From assembly GCA_029448655.1 (NCBI GenBank), contig JACCLO010000006.1:992001-1056000 (forward strand): a stretch of 64,000 bases of DNA, written 5' to 3'. The position numbers were made by a program, and so were the translations under genes. Within the stretch, counting starts at the first letter, position 1; each line of letters begins with the position of its first letter. A model generated the notes under the pieces. It made no database searches. It saw only the letters and a list, made by a program, of their open reading frames with translations, and had not been told where the DNA came from. This document shows positions 43,120 through 55,217 of the stretch, piece after piece. Source of the DNA: Wolfiporia cocos. Taxonomy: Eukaryota; Basidiomycota; Agaricomycetes; Polyporales; Phaeolaceae.

Positions 43120-45527
43120 ATGTCGAAACTTGAATACACGCCTGTTGAAGACGTTCCGAGGGTATGTTCGCGCGTCAGTACTGCTTGGCGGGTCCTAACT
43201 CCGAGGACGACGGTGCAGATTCATGAGGAGCTGCGCAGGGGCTTCCGGTCGGGCAAGACCAAGTCGATTGCCTACCGCAAGGAGCAGCTCCTGCACCTGG
43301 CATACCTGATCCATGACAACAAGCAGCGCTTCCGAGAGGCCCTACTCGCCGACCTCGGTCGCCCGTACGACGAGACGGACTTGTACGTCTCCCTCTCGCA
43401 CCACCCCACGCCCACTCTGACCTCCCAACAGCCTGGAGTTCTCCCCGACCATCGGCGAGATTATGGACGCGCACGCCGGCGTCGAGAAGTGGGCCAAGAC
43501 CGAGCGCACCGCGTTCAACTCGTCGTGGTTCCCGATGAGCCCCGCGGTCCGCAAGGAGCCGAAGGGCCTCGTGCTCATCATCGCGCCGTTCAACTACCCG
43601 CTGCTCCTCCTCCTGGGCCCGCTCGGCAGCGCGATTGCGGCGGGCTGCGCGGCGGTCGTCAAGCCGTCCGAGCTCGTCCCGCAGACGAGCGCGCTCTTGG
43701 CAGAGCTCCTGCCGAAGTACCTCGACCAGGATCTGTACCGGCTCGTGAATGGTGCTATTCCGGAGACGACGAAGGTGTGTGGCACGCGATACTCGTTGAT
43801 TAGTTGTATTGAAGCCTGGACTTAGCTGTTGGAGCTGCCTTGGGACCACAGTGAGTTTTGAGCTTATTCTAATCAGACTCAAACTGATGATTGCGTTCCG
43901 TAAGTTCTGTATACGGGTACGTGTGGTCTGCACGGGACACCGATGATCCTTAATATAACAATCTTGTCAACCACAGGCAACGGCAGAGTCGCGAAGATCG
44001 TGAGCGCGGCGGCAGCCAAGCATCTCACTCCAGTGACACTCGAGGTGAGTCATCTATCCAGCAGGCCACTCACATTATTCATAAGACCCTCCGCAGCTTG
44101 GCGGTGAGCCCAACAGTGGTCGTAATTGACAACTCTGACAGATCCACTTCAAGGCAAGAGCCCAGTAGTGATTGATCCGAACTGCGACGTCCAGACGGCT
44201 GCGCGCAGAATCCTATGGGGCAAGTATGCCAACGCGGGCCAGGTACGTGACCCGCGGCGCGCGCGGGATCCACTTGGCTTACACATGGCATAGATCTGCA
44301 TCGCACCGGACTACATCCTCTGCCCGCGCGGCTTCCAGGACACGTTCGTCGCCGCAGTGCAGCGCGCGTACGTTGCCAATGTTGTCGGCGCCCGCACATG
44401 CGCTGAATGTGGGCTGCAGGTACAACGAGTTCTTCCCCGCCGAGCCGCCGAGTCCAGACAACATGTCGCGCATGATTACGCAGGCGCATGCGGAGCGCGT
44501 CAAGAAGCTCATAAAAGGGACACGGGGCACGATCGTCTTTGGCGGGCAGGCGGACATTGCAGAGCGCTTCGTTGCGCCCACGCTTGTACGCGATGTGCCA
44601 GGCGATGATAGTCTGATGAGCGAGTATGTGCCGCCGCATCTGGATCTTTGACTGTTGCTGAGTTGTGTCTCGGGTCTGTCAGAGAGATCTTCGGCCCTGT
44701 GCTCCCAATCGTTCCCGTCAGGGATGTAGACGAAGCTATCGAATTCATCAACTCAAGGTATATATCAAAACGATATAATACGTCAAGGGTATCGCTGATT
44801 GACGGGCCCTTGACAGAGAACACGCCCTTTCGGTATATGTGTTTAGTCAGGACTCAAAGTTCAAAGCGAAGGGTGAGCTTATGCAGCACATGAGACGAGA
44901 AGCCTGTTAGACGGTCCATTCACATTCTACGTCAGTCTTCAACAACACTCAGAGTGGTGCTGCTGTTGCAAATGACGTCTCCATCGGGCTGCGAGGTGCG
45001 GAGAGCGTTCCTCCACGCGTATGCTCCTTCATGACAATCTACCTCAGTTCACGACGCTCCATTCGGTGGTATCGGTCCGAGCGGGTGTAGGTGCTGCAGT
45101 TGACTGTGTGCTCACTTTACTCACGGAATGCCTAAAGCGGGTTCCACAACCTGCAAATACGGCTTCTTGACATTCACGCATCTGCGGACGACCTTCGATA
45201 ACCCGAACTGGTCAGTCTTCACTATCATAATATCTCCGAGGATCACACTAATCTCACACGCAGGATGGATAAGCTACTCATGAGGAGGCGCTACCCTCCA
45301 TATGCGGTACGTGGTCACACTGCGCTGGGGCTCGCTCGCTTACCTGTCTGATCGTATCTCCATCATAGACCAATGGGATCAAGATGCTGGTCAACACAAC
45401 AACCCCTCGCCTGCCCCCGCGCCCGGGCAGCGCCAGTGCACAGCGCAAGTGGCGCGTGTGGCTCATCCTCGCTGTGATCGGCTTACTGACGAGGTTGGGC
45501 TGGCGCGCGCCGGCGCTGCTCAAGTGA
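43120..45527 (+). CDS. Class 3-type (fatty) aldehyde dehydrogenase with C-terminal membrane anchor, about 17 exons
   Basis: About 510 residues; oxidises aldehydes, probably long-chain, with NAD(P)+. Clear exons: 43120-43161, 43219-43382, 43432-43774, 43826-43850, 43905-43916, 43977-44044, 44097-44103 (7-nt microexon), 44154-44242, 44294-44367, 44420-44623, 44683-44757, 44817-44872, 44936-44995, 45048-45084, 45138-45210, 45264-45306, 45369-45527. Motifs: IIAPFNYPL; AAVVKPSEL; VTLELGGKSPVVIDP with the catalytic Glu; NAGQICIAPDYILC with the nucleophile Cys; EIFGPVLPIV; APFGGIGPSG. The end has a hydrophobic anchor WRVWLILAVIGLL, as in membrane-bound fungal fatty aldehyde dehydrogenases. The junction near 45084/45138 is one base out of phase, either an indel or a misjudged splice site. 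A retroelement sits 85 bp upstream. Confidence 0.88.
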
Positions 45528-46120
45528 CCCACGCGGTGTTGGTTCTTGTCGATCTCGGTGCCGGTGGTCGAATGAATAGGGTGGGGCGTCGCTGGTGCAC
45601 CGGCGGTAGCTTCATGATGATTCTAGTCCAGACTGATAGCGAGAGGGCTCCAGGGCTGTGGCCGAGTGCCCCGGCGTGCGGTCTGAGCTTCCGAGATCCG
45701 TGCATTGGTACAGACTTACTGAAATAGTGTACTACTAGGATGTCACGGATGTGTGTAAGTCTACAATTACGGGGAAAATGCCAATTAGAAGTCGAGTTAA
45801 GCGAACGAAACAGAGATTGCTACAGGTAAGTCCGAACAGAACCTATACCGAAAAGAAGACCGAGGAAGCATGAACGCGAATGCCACAAACTGTGAAGCGA
45901 GGAACAATGAAAAGCGATGGTCATGTACTGTATGCTGTACCGAAACCGGTGCATGAATGCATGAATGGAGATCAGAGAAAGCAGTACGCAGTGCAAGAAA
46001 CCGAATAGCGACCCGAGCTATGTGTGGAGATTATCACGAGCCCCATCATATCATATCAAATATCAAGATCATCATAACACCACCACTGCGCAGGGATGTG
46101 GAGACGAGCATTTTGCAAAA
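45528..46120. other. Intergenic, converging genes
   Basis: About 0.6 kb between the ALDH stop and the end of the minus-strand S/R-rich gene. No supported gene. Confidence 0.4.
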
Positions 46121-46936
46121 TCAGTACGATGTGATGAGGAACGAGCGGTCATCCTGGAAGGGGCTGTCCGCACCCTGGCGCCAGTCGCTCGGCAGCTCTT
46201 CATTCCATCCGATCACCTCATCAAAGGCCTTTGATGCCAGAGCGGGGCTCTGCCCGCCTTGCCGATCAAAGGCGAAGAGGCTGAGGTCAACGCTCATGAC
46301 CGAACGGCGCTTCTTGCGGGTTGCGGACGACTGGCGAGGGGGGAGAGGCACTGTCTGGATAGACGCACGTCTCTGGCGCGATGGGGGCACGAGGCTGACG
46401 ACGCTCTCCGTGGGGGAGACGTTGAATGACAGGAAAGAAGTGCCCGTGAGGGGGGAGCCGCGATTGTTTTCAGTTTTGAGATTCAAGTAAGAGTCTGTTT
46501 GATCGATGTCTCGATCACTTGTCGAATATCATGAGGACAGCATTCAATATCCCCAAGTCCTGTTAACATACCGGTATTCGTCATCCAGCCACGACCGAAT
46601 GGAAGAGTCAAGGCACTGGGGCTGTTTCCTAGCTGCTTTAGTTTTAGTGGTGGATGATGTAGTACGGGACGCAGAGTGCCCGTTCTTGGACGTGTCGCGG
46701 GCGCTAACATTGGTCTCAACGCGGGGGAGCGCAGACTGGGCATGCTGATGGTAGTGGGGGGTGGAGGCAGTACGAGAGTGACTTTTCTTTTTCGATGAGT
46801 GGTGGGACTCTGCGTCGAGCGGGGAGGAAGGCCCCGCCATCATAGACAGCGGACGGCCATGGTTGCTGCTAGTGATCACGCATAAGCCAGACGAGAATAG
46901 GGTAGAGTATTCGCTGGAGGCAGACTGTCGCCACAT
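46121..46936 (-). CDS. Uncharacterised S/R/K-rich protein, 2 exons
   Basis: 253 residues if started at 46936, or 222 from the MM at 46843. Exon 1 ends at 46572 (RSWLDDEYR), the intron is 46518-46571 (54 nt), and exon 2 runs 46517-46121. The first half is rich in Ser, Lys, Thr and His (HHSSKKKSHSRTASTPHYHQ). The second half has basic RQRRASIQTV and RKKRRSVMSVDLSLFAFD, then an acidic aromatic end (FDEVIGWNEELPSDW). RRAS and RRS motifs could be kinase sites. No domain recognised. Confidence 0.55.
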
Positions 46937-48231
46937 GTGAATGAGCTTGCTTGGGGAACGTGAGTAGTCGTCAGCCGGGATAAGGGAGAGGAAAAGCGAG
47001 GTGATATCTTATGGGGCGAGGAAGCGCCGCGGGCTATGTTTCTCGTACATCAAGAGATAAACAGGACCATATATGACAGATGAATGCTTCGATGTATTGT
47101 GGCGGCGGAACGCTTCGGTGGAGATCCCGACCACTGCCCTGAGGCCATGGGATTAGCACAACGACAATGGGCCGTCCGGTACGAGCTTCCATGTCAGCAT
47201 GGATAGCACTCATCAGCTGTGGGCTGGATCATCACGGGGGCTGGGACGGTGACGCTCCTGCTGGCAGTTGCGCCGCCACCGTTCTCACGGGAGAATTGTC
47301 GCAGGCCTGGGCGCCCGCTGACAGGTGGGCCGACGTCGGAAGCCAATTTGCAGAATTGCCTCTACGGGAGCGGCCGTGTGCACTGCATGCATGAGAGCAT
47401 CACATTCTGAAACAATGGACGCGTACACGTGAGTGCATCTCCAAGCAATCAGGTCCGAAAGATGCTCCGGAAGAATCACAATATACTCCCCGACGACCAA
47501 GATAGAACGTCCATCCTGAAACCAGGCACCGCCTGGATGACCATGTAGCATCCACAACCAACACAAATTGATATGATAGACGTACGAATTTCAGTGTTAC
47601 CACAGCGTCCAATAAGGAGGATGTGGCAAGTAGATAGCCGGAGATGAGCTGTGGAGTAGGCAGCGCTAGCCGTTGAAGGTATTTTCACCGGAGCCGCGAT
47701 GCTCAGACCATATAGCAGTGCAGTCATATAGCAAGAAATGAATAGTATCCGGACATCATGCGGTAGCTGGAATAATATCCGCCACGGAGATCGCGCTCTT
47801 CAAAATCCCGAAATTATATCACAGGATATACACACAAAGGCGCAATCGAGCAGGCACCTCAACTGCTGAAAGTACCGAACGCGCGACGTCAACTGCCTGC
47901 GACGGTCATGCTCTCGTTATGACGACAGGGCGATAGTCCGACACATACGGACCGGGCATTCCGCTCCTCTTTGAATGCAACATCCAACATCAATGTGTGG
48001 CGGTCTGTCACATGAATAGAACGGCAGGGATTTCACATACCAATGCAACGGCTCCTACAATGATGTAGGGCCGTGTGGATTGATGGAATGCGCCGTGAGC
48101 CTGTTATACTGACATCAGACAGAGCAAGCCGCAGCAGGGTGATAACCGTCTCTCCGTCCAGTTGGCAAAATCAGAGCTAATTTGTGAATGATGCAATGTA
48201 CAGTGTGGGGAGATGGAATCCTTCGCCAGGG
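46937..48231. other. No supported gene (1.3 kb)
   Basis: Minus-strand open frames at 47285-47727 have hydrophobic stretches (TALLYGLSIA, VLVVDATW) that may be relics of a membrane-protein gene, but no family pattern could be assembled. Confidence 0.35.
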
Positions 48232-48562
48232 CTATCTTGCCGCGCGGGCCTGTACTTGAGCTTGCGTTAAGATACCCTCCTGCTGTTCCGCGAGTACGCG
48301 GCGTTGATTGAAGTAGTCAATCTAATGCCGGATGATGATCTCTGCAACCATGCGGACGACAATCATGACATACCCAGCTTTTGGCACAATTTGCTTCGTA
48401 CGAGGCCTTTGAGGCGGCACAGGCATCACCCTCGTCGCCAGGCTTCATAACTTTGGCCTGATCGAGGCACGCAAAGTAGACATCCCGGTGCTCCCAGCAC
48501 TTCTGCCTGCTCGTCCTGGAGACAGGGTCAGGCTTCTCAGATTTCGAGCTGAACCAACCCAT
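48232..48562 (-). CDS. COA6: Cytochrome c oxidase assembly factor COA6-like, 2 exons
   Basis: A 92-residue mitochondrial intermembrane-space protein of the COX6B/COA6 fold, which helps deliver copper to the Cox2 site of cytochrome c oxidase. Exon 1 48562-48374, intron 48373-48322 (52 nt), exon 2 48321-48232. A CX9C motif (CWEHRDVYFAC) and a CX10C motif (CAASKASYEANC) form the twin-cysteine pair characteristic of COA6; import would use the Mia40 disulphide relay. The C-terminal helix IDYFNQRRVLAEQQEG fits. It is divergent from the TBC gene and shares a 346 bp upstream region with it. Confidence 0.9.
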
Positions 48563-48908
48563 CGCCAGCTGAGAACAAGGGTGCTCGACACCGTGGAGTC
48601 CTGACGGAGGAAGATTAGAAACGGTTGCGTTCTGCGCCGAGCTTGTCCGAGCTATGTTCAGATCGTTCCCACGGATAGAATATGATGGATCTCCGCTTAC
48701 CTCCGTCCCGAAGCACTCAAACCAGCCGTTGTTCTTGCACTCGCGTCCACAACACCCGCGAAGTATTGTTGCCCTGGCTTCGCAATTCTATGCTCGAGCT
48801 GAGAACAAAGTGAATGGGCGCAGTCTGCGTTGAGCGTATTCAGTCACATATCTCGGGGCGGCGAAATCTCTGCTGGAGAGATCACAACCACATTGAACTC
48901 ATGCGCCC
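48563..48908. promoter_or_regulatory. Shared upstream region of COA6 (-) and the TBC gene (+)
   Basis: 346 bp between two divergent start codons, so it must contain both promoters. No specific element was identified. Confidence 0.5.
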
Positions 48909-51900
48909 ATGATGTCTAATTCCTCTGCACCGGTATCCACGCCTACACATTCGCATCCACTATTATCAGACGAAGGCCCTTCCCGCAGCCGCAGGTCGCG
49001 CGGGAAACACAGTGCAGATGACAGCAGGCCTGCCCCGGATTACTTCTCGCTCAAGGCACAACTGGAGCACAGCGCCGAGGAGCACACGAGGCACGGTAGC
49101 CATGCCAATTGGGATGGAAGTGTCCGCGGGTATGGCAAGGGCGGAAAGCGCAAGTCAGTGGGCGGCGTTGTTTGCTGTGTCGTCCCTTGACTGAATGGGA
49201 CTGAGGACAGAGCGGCGAAGCCTGCGCCACTCATTGTGGTTGAGTCGACCAGCGGCCACATCGCCACCCCTTCTACGGACACGTACGATGGTCTCAGTTC
49301 ACTCTTGTCTGGGCAGTCTGAGGGCGAGGGCACGTCCACCACCGACTCCGACATCCTGCTGACCAAGTGGCATGACATGCCAGACGACATGATTGATTCT
49401 GCCGTCTCGCGGTACAATGATGCTGCCCCTCAGTCCAGCATCCCTAGTTATCCCTACCATAACATCATCAGAGCGCTCTCCTCCGCGGTGCACAATCTGT
49501 CGAAGATGCGGAGAGAGCTCGAAGAAAGCCGCAAGCTCCTCCAGGAGAAGGAAGCTGCTAGGCAAGAACGGGCTCGGCTGCTGCTAAAGGAGCTTCCAGC
49601 GTCTGAGCAGGAAGCAGCGAAACGCGTCCTTCAGTCGCTGTTCCCAGATGACGACGAAGAGGAACATGACGTCCACAAGCAACATAGTCTCGTAGTAGGT
49701 TGTCGATCCATTTGTGGTTCCGGTGTCCTGATGTCCGCCAGTCGCTCGCAGAGTCGCTGACAGAAGCCTTGGAAGATCGCGTGTCATTTGCTGACAATAA
49801 TCCAGCAGATGTTACCACTCCGAACGGTCGACCACGTGTTGAGAGCCTTGCAGTGTCCGTACAAGAGATTGTGTCTCACGAGGCGATACACTCAGACTCG
49901 AAAGTTCTGCATGCAACAGTGAAGTCATCAGCAGATCCACCGTCAGTTACCGATCTGCCAGCCCTTGCCCCAAACGGGGTTAACACATCTGAAACTAATT
50001 CCAATGAAGATTCCAAGTCGGATCGTGCGTCTTTTGGTGACTGGATGGGTAACTGGTGGCTCAAGGGAAAGAAACACGGTTCGACATCGTCAATCTCGCG
50101 TACTGATGATGCATCGAATTCCCTGAAGGACAATGCAAGTGTGAAGTCTCAAGCTACCGCTGACGATGCCTCAGCACCCTCATCTGTGCCGCAAACGCCG
50201 AATAAACCGAGTCGAAGAAGAGGGACGCGCAGCGTGTTCGGTTCGCTTGGGTTCTCCATCCTGAACCCAACTATTCCGGCTTCTGCCTCTGCGAAGAAGC
50301 GCCGCCACTTGTCTGTGACGGATATCCGTAATTTTGAGGCACCATCCGCGGATGCTAGCGTCAGCAAGACGGCTCGATCTGTCACCTCGTCCCCCTTGCA
50401 GAGCTCGTTTCCTTCTCTTTCCAACGACGACTTGCACTCGGCTCAAGAGGCTCCATCGCCGAAGCCACCCTCCATTATGTCCACGCCACGATCTGTGGCA
50501 GATGAGAAGCCGCCTCAGGGCGCATCGCTTCGTGCCATCATTCAGGCGACACGCGTTATGACATCCGATCCGTCGAGCATACTGGACGATCAAGGGCGGG
50601 AGACGAGCCCGGTTATCGCGCAGATGGCGATGGAGTTGGTGCGCAATGCGCGGGAGGAAGGATTGAACTTCCGGGAACGGCCCAAGGAGCGGAGAGAACG
50701 CAAGGCGGAGAGGAAAGATAGCCAGGAACAACAGTCAGCGATGCAATCGATGACTCCTTTGGGACAGCCTACACCTATTCCGCGTCGGAACCTTTCTGCT
50801 GAGGACGCCACCAAGCCTCAGGCGCGGCGGAAACCAAGTATGAATCTGGCTGGGTTTGCATCGCCCCTCTTTGGGTCATTCAAGACACAGCAAGAGAGAC
50901 TATCCTCTGTGGTTGGCGTAGTGCAGAAGGGCTACTCCTCCACTGCCTCATCTACTACCAATGCACAAGCAAACGTAAATACTTCTCCACAAGGAGCCGT
51001 CCGGAAACCTGGATCAGTGCCTCTGGAATCTATCATCCCCACGAACTCGAAACCACCTACGCATATCATGTCTCGGACATACACGCCACTCACGTCACGC
51101 GACTTCCACTTCTCGCTGCCTCTTCCGGATGTAGCGTCCGCCATCTCCGTGCCGTACGATGAGCACAACCACGAGGGCATGACAGACAGATACGGGTTCA
51201 TTTACGATGTATCAAAGTACGATGTCTTGCTCCTCATGCGTGCCAAGGCCTGCGAGAACACTGCGCCCGCGTGTCTGACCGGCATCAAGATTGCCGACCG
51301 TCAGGAGGACAACAGCTGGCCTGAAGAAGAGGGCTCGACTGACGACGCGATGGAGATCGTGAAGGAGGCCTGCGATTGCGAGGAGGAAGCTGCCGGGGAT
51401 AAGGCGGACTCGCTGAGCATCAAGTCGACAAGTACGCGGCCGACCATGCGTAGTGTTCCTACGGGCGATTCGGCACCGAGCTCGTCGCAGGCCTCGCGGG
51501 GCGCTTCGCCTGCGCCGTCCAAAGGCAGGAAACGCGCGTCGACCACAATAACCCCGCCCAGGTCCAACACTTCGATCCTCGCTGCTGACTGTGAGACACC
51601 GCGGCATGTCTGCCATAATACCATCCGCAGACTCATCGCACAGCTTGTTGAGTTGCACGATCAGCGCCAAGAGGCTAGGCGGAAGGAGTGGGACAACTTC
51701 GTGAAGCGACGTAGTAACTCCAGCAAAGCTGTTGGCGGAGCAGTCGGTTCTCGATCGACTCATTCGGGCGGCGGTGGGGCCGCTGCGCTGCTCGGGCTGG
51801 GTACCGACGTCGAAGATGAGGAGGAGCTCGCCCATTCAGGCGGTTTGGTCGGCTTTGCTCAACTTGGGTTGCCTGCTTACCGAGATGAGAAGAAGGAATT

Positions 51901-52887
51901 CGTCCGTCTCGTCCGAAATGGTATTCCCCTCGTCTATCGCTCGAAAGCCTGGCTCGAATGCAGCGGCGGCTTGGAGATGCGTGAGCCAGGAGTATTCGCC
52001 GACCTGATTGCGCAATCAGGTGACGAGACTGGTGTGCTGCGTGAAATTGAGAAGGACGTTTGTAGGACTATGCCTTTGAACGTCTTTTTTGGACGAACCG
52101 GTGCGGGTGTGGACAAGTTGCGGAGAGTATTGACGGCGTACAGTCGGTTAGCATTCAGGTTATCTTGCATCAAATGGTACCGTTCTAATGCCTTCCTCAT
52201 TTTAGCCGCAACTCTGTAGTAGGCTACTGCCAAGGCATGAACCTCGTGACATCCACTCTTCTGTTGGTGCATGCCGACGAAGAAGAAGCATTCTGGGTAC
52301 TAGCTGCTATGATTGAGCGGATCCTACCCGAGGACTTCTTCTCTCCATCGCTGCTCAGCTCCCGCGCATGTCCTCTGGTGCTGCTTGACTATGTCCGTGA
52401 GCTAATGCCGAAGCTCCATGCACATCTGAGTGAACTTGAAGTTGATCTTGCTGCCATTTGCTTTTCGTGGTTCTTGTCATTATTCACCGACTGTCTCCCG
52501 GTCGAGGTAAGATGTCTTGGAATGGGAAGGCGTTGAGCACAAACTAATTCATCACCAGACATTATTCAGGGTGTGGGACATATTCCTCATCGATGGACTC
52601 GATGTCCTTTTCCGCATCGCCTTCAGTATACTCCGCATGAATGAGCAGGAACTGCTGCACTGTTCGTCCATTCCCGCTGTGTATGTCGCGTTGGAAAGTC
52701 TTCCCAATCGGATGTGGGAGACGGACAAGCTACTTCAGGTATGTCATATAGACGAAGGGTCGAAGTGTCGATGCTAACGATTATCAATTAGCACGAAGCC
52801 GAATTGCGCTCCACTATGGTTCACACAGAGTTAGTCAAACGCCGCGAGGCTCACGCTGCTGAACTTCGCCAGTATATGGGAAACTAG
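48909..52887 (+). CDS. TBC-domain Rab GTPase-activating protein, 6 exons
   Basis: A 1,235-residue protein. Exons: 48909-49153, 49211-49691, 49742-52146, 52206-52506, 52559-52738, 52792-52887; all junctions are in phase. The N-terminal 700 residues are mostly disordered and S/P-rich with a coiled-coil stretch (MRRELEESRKLLQEKEAARQ). The TBC domain occupies roughly residues 900-1190: IPLVYRSKAWLECSG with the arginine finger, MPLNVFF, VVGYCQGMNLVTSTLLLV with the glutamine finger, ERILPEDFFSP, CFSWFLSLFTDCLPVE, LFRVWDIFLIDGLDVLFRIA. Such proteins switch off Rab GTPases in membrane traffic. The target Rab cannot be told from sequence. Confidence 0.93.
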
Positions 52888-53236
52888 CAATGTCTTGTTG
52901 GAATCTGTACGATCAGTACTAATATTTGTTTAGACAAGCTAGAGCAGGGTGCAGCTTTTGGTAGGACTGACATTATCTGGAATATGGGAGTTGAGACCAT
53001 GGTAAAAATATGTTTAGCTCGCATTGGAACACGGAGGCATTGTGGGGTCCTGAGACATTGTAACATTAGATTTTGAAGTTCACACAGGACCAATCGATAA
53101 TTGACAGATTCAGCAGCGCGTCATTTGATCGCGCAGTGACTATTACCCGCGGCCAGATCCGTTTCTCACAGTACTGCAGTGGCAGTGGTTCAGCCCATTG
53201 GTTGTACCGATACCACCAGGAACTGTATTTGTGATT
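52888..53236. other. Intergenic
   Basis: About 350 bp between same-strand genes; nothing recognised beyond presumed terminator and promoter. Confidence 0.4.
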
Positions 53237-54403
53237 ATGTCCCAAACAACCAAGCAGACCATCGTTATCGGCGGGATCGCCGCGCACGTCTACTCGCAAC
53301 CGAACGCTACTGACGCCCAGAAACCTGTTGCGGTGTTATTCTTTTTACATGGTCGAATGGGATCTGCACAGGACTGCGAATGGGTGGCAAATGCTACTTT
53401 GCAATGGATTGCTGACCAGCGGAAGAAAGGGGGAAGTGCACAAGACCTCCTTATAATCACCCTTGTACGACGATCGCTTATATGCCATGTATGCTTGCAT
53501 CTGGATGACTCACTGTCATGCGTGACTTCAGGATCAGCGCAACCATGGCGCGCGCACAGTAGACGTTCATGCGAACAGCGGATGGCGTGAACAACCACCA
53601 GCGAAGAACGATCGCCATGCGTGCGTATCCATTAGAACCAGACATCACTCACCGGAAACTAATGATACCTTGTTGCAGAATCGATATGTACGCAATTCAT
53701 AGTGGGTCTTCTTGTCAATGATGAGAAGCGAAGTCTCACCGTGACATCATCGTTGCAGCTGGGACGGCAAGGGATGTATCATTCCTGATTGACTTCCTGC
53801 CGCCATTCTTGTATCCATCCGGTGAACGGACGATTTCCCAGTGGCTGATCGGAGGGATCAGTCTGGGAGGCCATGCTACATGGTATGCGCTGCGCAACGG
53901 TTAGTGTCGCACTGTGTATGCGTTTACAGTAGTGCTGAGGCATCCAATGGTATCAGAACCTAGAATCAAGCTGGGTGTTCCCATAATTGGTACGTTGTAG
54001 AGTATGGCGGTTGTCTCTGCCCTAACGGCAAGTGCCACTGCTAGGGTGCCCGGACTATGTTACGCTCTTGAAGGAGCGCGCAGAGAAGAACGGTATTCCA
54101 TGGGAGCCACCGTACATTCCGAAGTCTCTCCTCGATCTGATTCAAAGTCAGGATGCAGCCTCCGCCCCGTACAGGGCGACAGATGTGTCCAACCCGTTCC
54201 TTGGAAAGAGGATCCTGGTGCTATCCGGAGCAGATGATCCCCTAGTACCCTGGACCGCTTCCAAGGAGTTTGTTGACAACTTGAGCGTTGGGAAGGATGG
54301 AATCAAAGAGGTGATTTTGGCGCCCGGTGTTGGGCACAAATGCACTCCTGAGATGGTGGAGGCGATGTCGAAATTTATCTGGGAGCAAGCATTGAGCGCA
54401 TAA
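53237..54403 (+). CDS. Alpha/beta-hydrolase, 6 exons
   Basis: A 290-residue serine hydrolase. Exons: 53237-53464, 53532-53620, 53679-53701 (23 nt), 53759-53899, 53957-53989 (33 nt), 54045-54403; all GT-AG and in phase. Features: oxyanion region VLFFLHGRMGSAQD; DQRNHGAR; nucleophile elbow GGISLGGHATWYAL (GxSxG); acid region LVLSGADDPLVPW; catalytic His in APGVGHKCTPEM. No signal peptide, so probably intracellular. Substrate unknown. Confidence 0.88.
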
Positions 54404-55217
54404 AGGTGCAATAATCATGGAATGTACTAAATCACTACGTTGTTGAAGCGGAAACGATTGTCAGCAAGTAGTATCTTCATGGGATGCCTACATATTCTGA
54501 AGAGTGCGATGCGATTGGTCCGAATCGATCTAAATATATCTGCTGCCAGTGGGAAAGTCTCTTCGATTGGTAATGAAGGCGCGCGAGAGAATGGTGACAG
54601 CCACTCCCACTCTCGCTCAGTGCTGATGTAATGGTTGGACCAGTGACTATGAGTAGTGGTAGCGATTCGCGGAAAGCGCAGCTAGCGCTAGGCCGCGCTT
54701 CTGAGTCTTCCACTACTTTGATCGATAACCCCCCCCCTCCTCCCCTTCCCCCCCTTGGCCTCCTCTCTTTCTCGGGAAGCGCTATCGCAGCACATACCAT
54801 GTTACATTCATTCAAACCTAATGATGGGATAGCCCGCGGGAAGATGACAGGAGCTACTCGCACTGGGCAGGTGCGCTGGTCAGTGCAAATCGGCGGGCAA
54901 CCCGTTCAGCGGACGGCAGCAGCAGCAGATACAAGCTTTTTCATAAGTGTTCTTAGAATTAGATATTTACCAGTGCGTGATTCGATGACGTACCACTCTC
55001 GACTACCTGTGAACAACGCGACAGCTTCACGCTCTACTTTAAGACGCGACGCGCGCGTATTACATGACACGTGACCGCGTCGCGGACTACGATGCGCGAG
55101 CCACGAGCGCTTCTTACTCTGACCTCTCCATTAAGGTGCAGGAAGGACCAATTTCGTACTCTTACCGCCATCATATCACTATCTAGAGCTTAGCTCCAAT
55201 TTAGTACTATCTGCACG
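54404..55217. other. Intergenic with a C-rich tract
   Basis: About 0.8 kb. A pyrimidine tract at 54728-54762 (runs of C broken by T) is the only striking feature. Open frames on both strands here lack motifs. Confidence 0.4.

Noticed and set aside
43162..43218. ALDH exon 1 read straight through as coding
   Set aside because: The frame stays open, but GTATGT, a CTAAC branch site and the acceptor GGTGCAG mark an intron. Its removal gives EDVPRIHEELRRGF, which fits the family.
54728..54762. Poly-C tract as a regulatory element
   Set aside because: Only a simple pyrimidine run; nothing links it to a known element.
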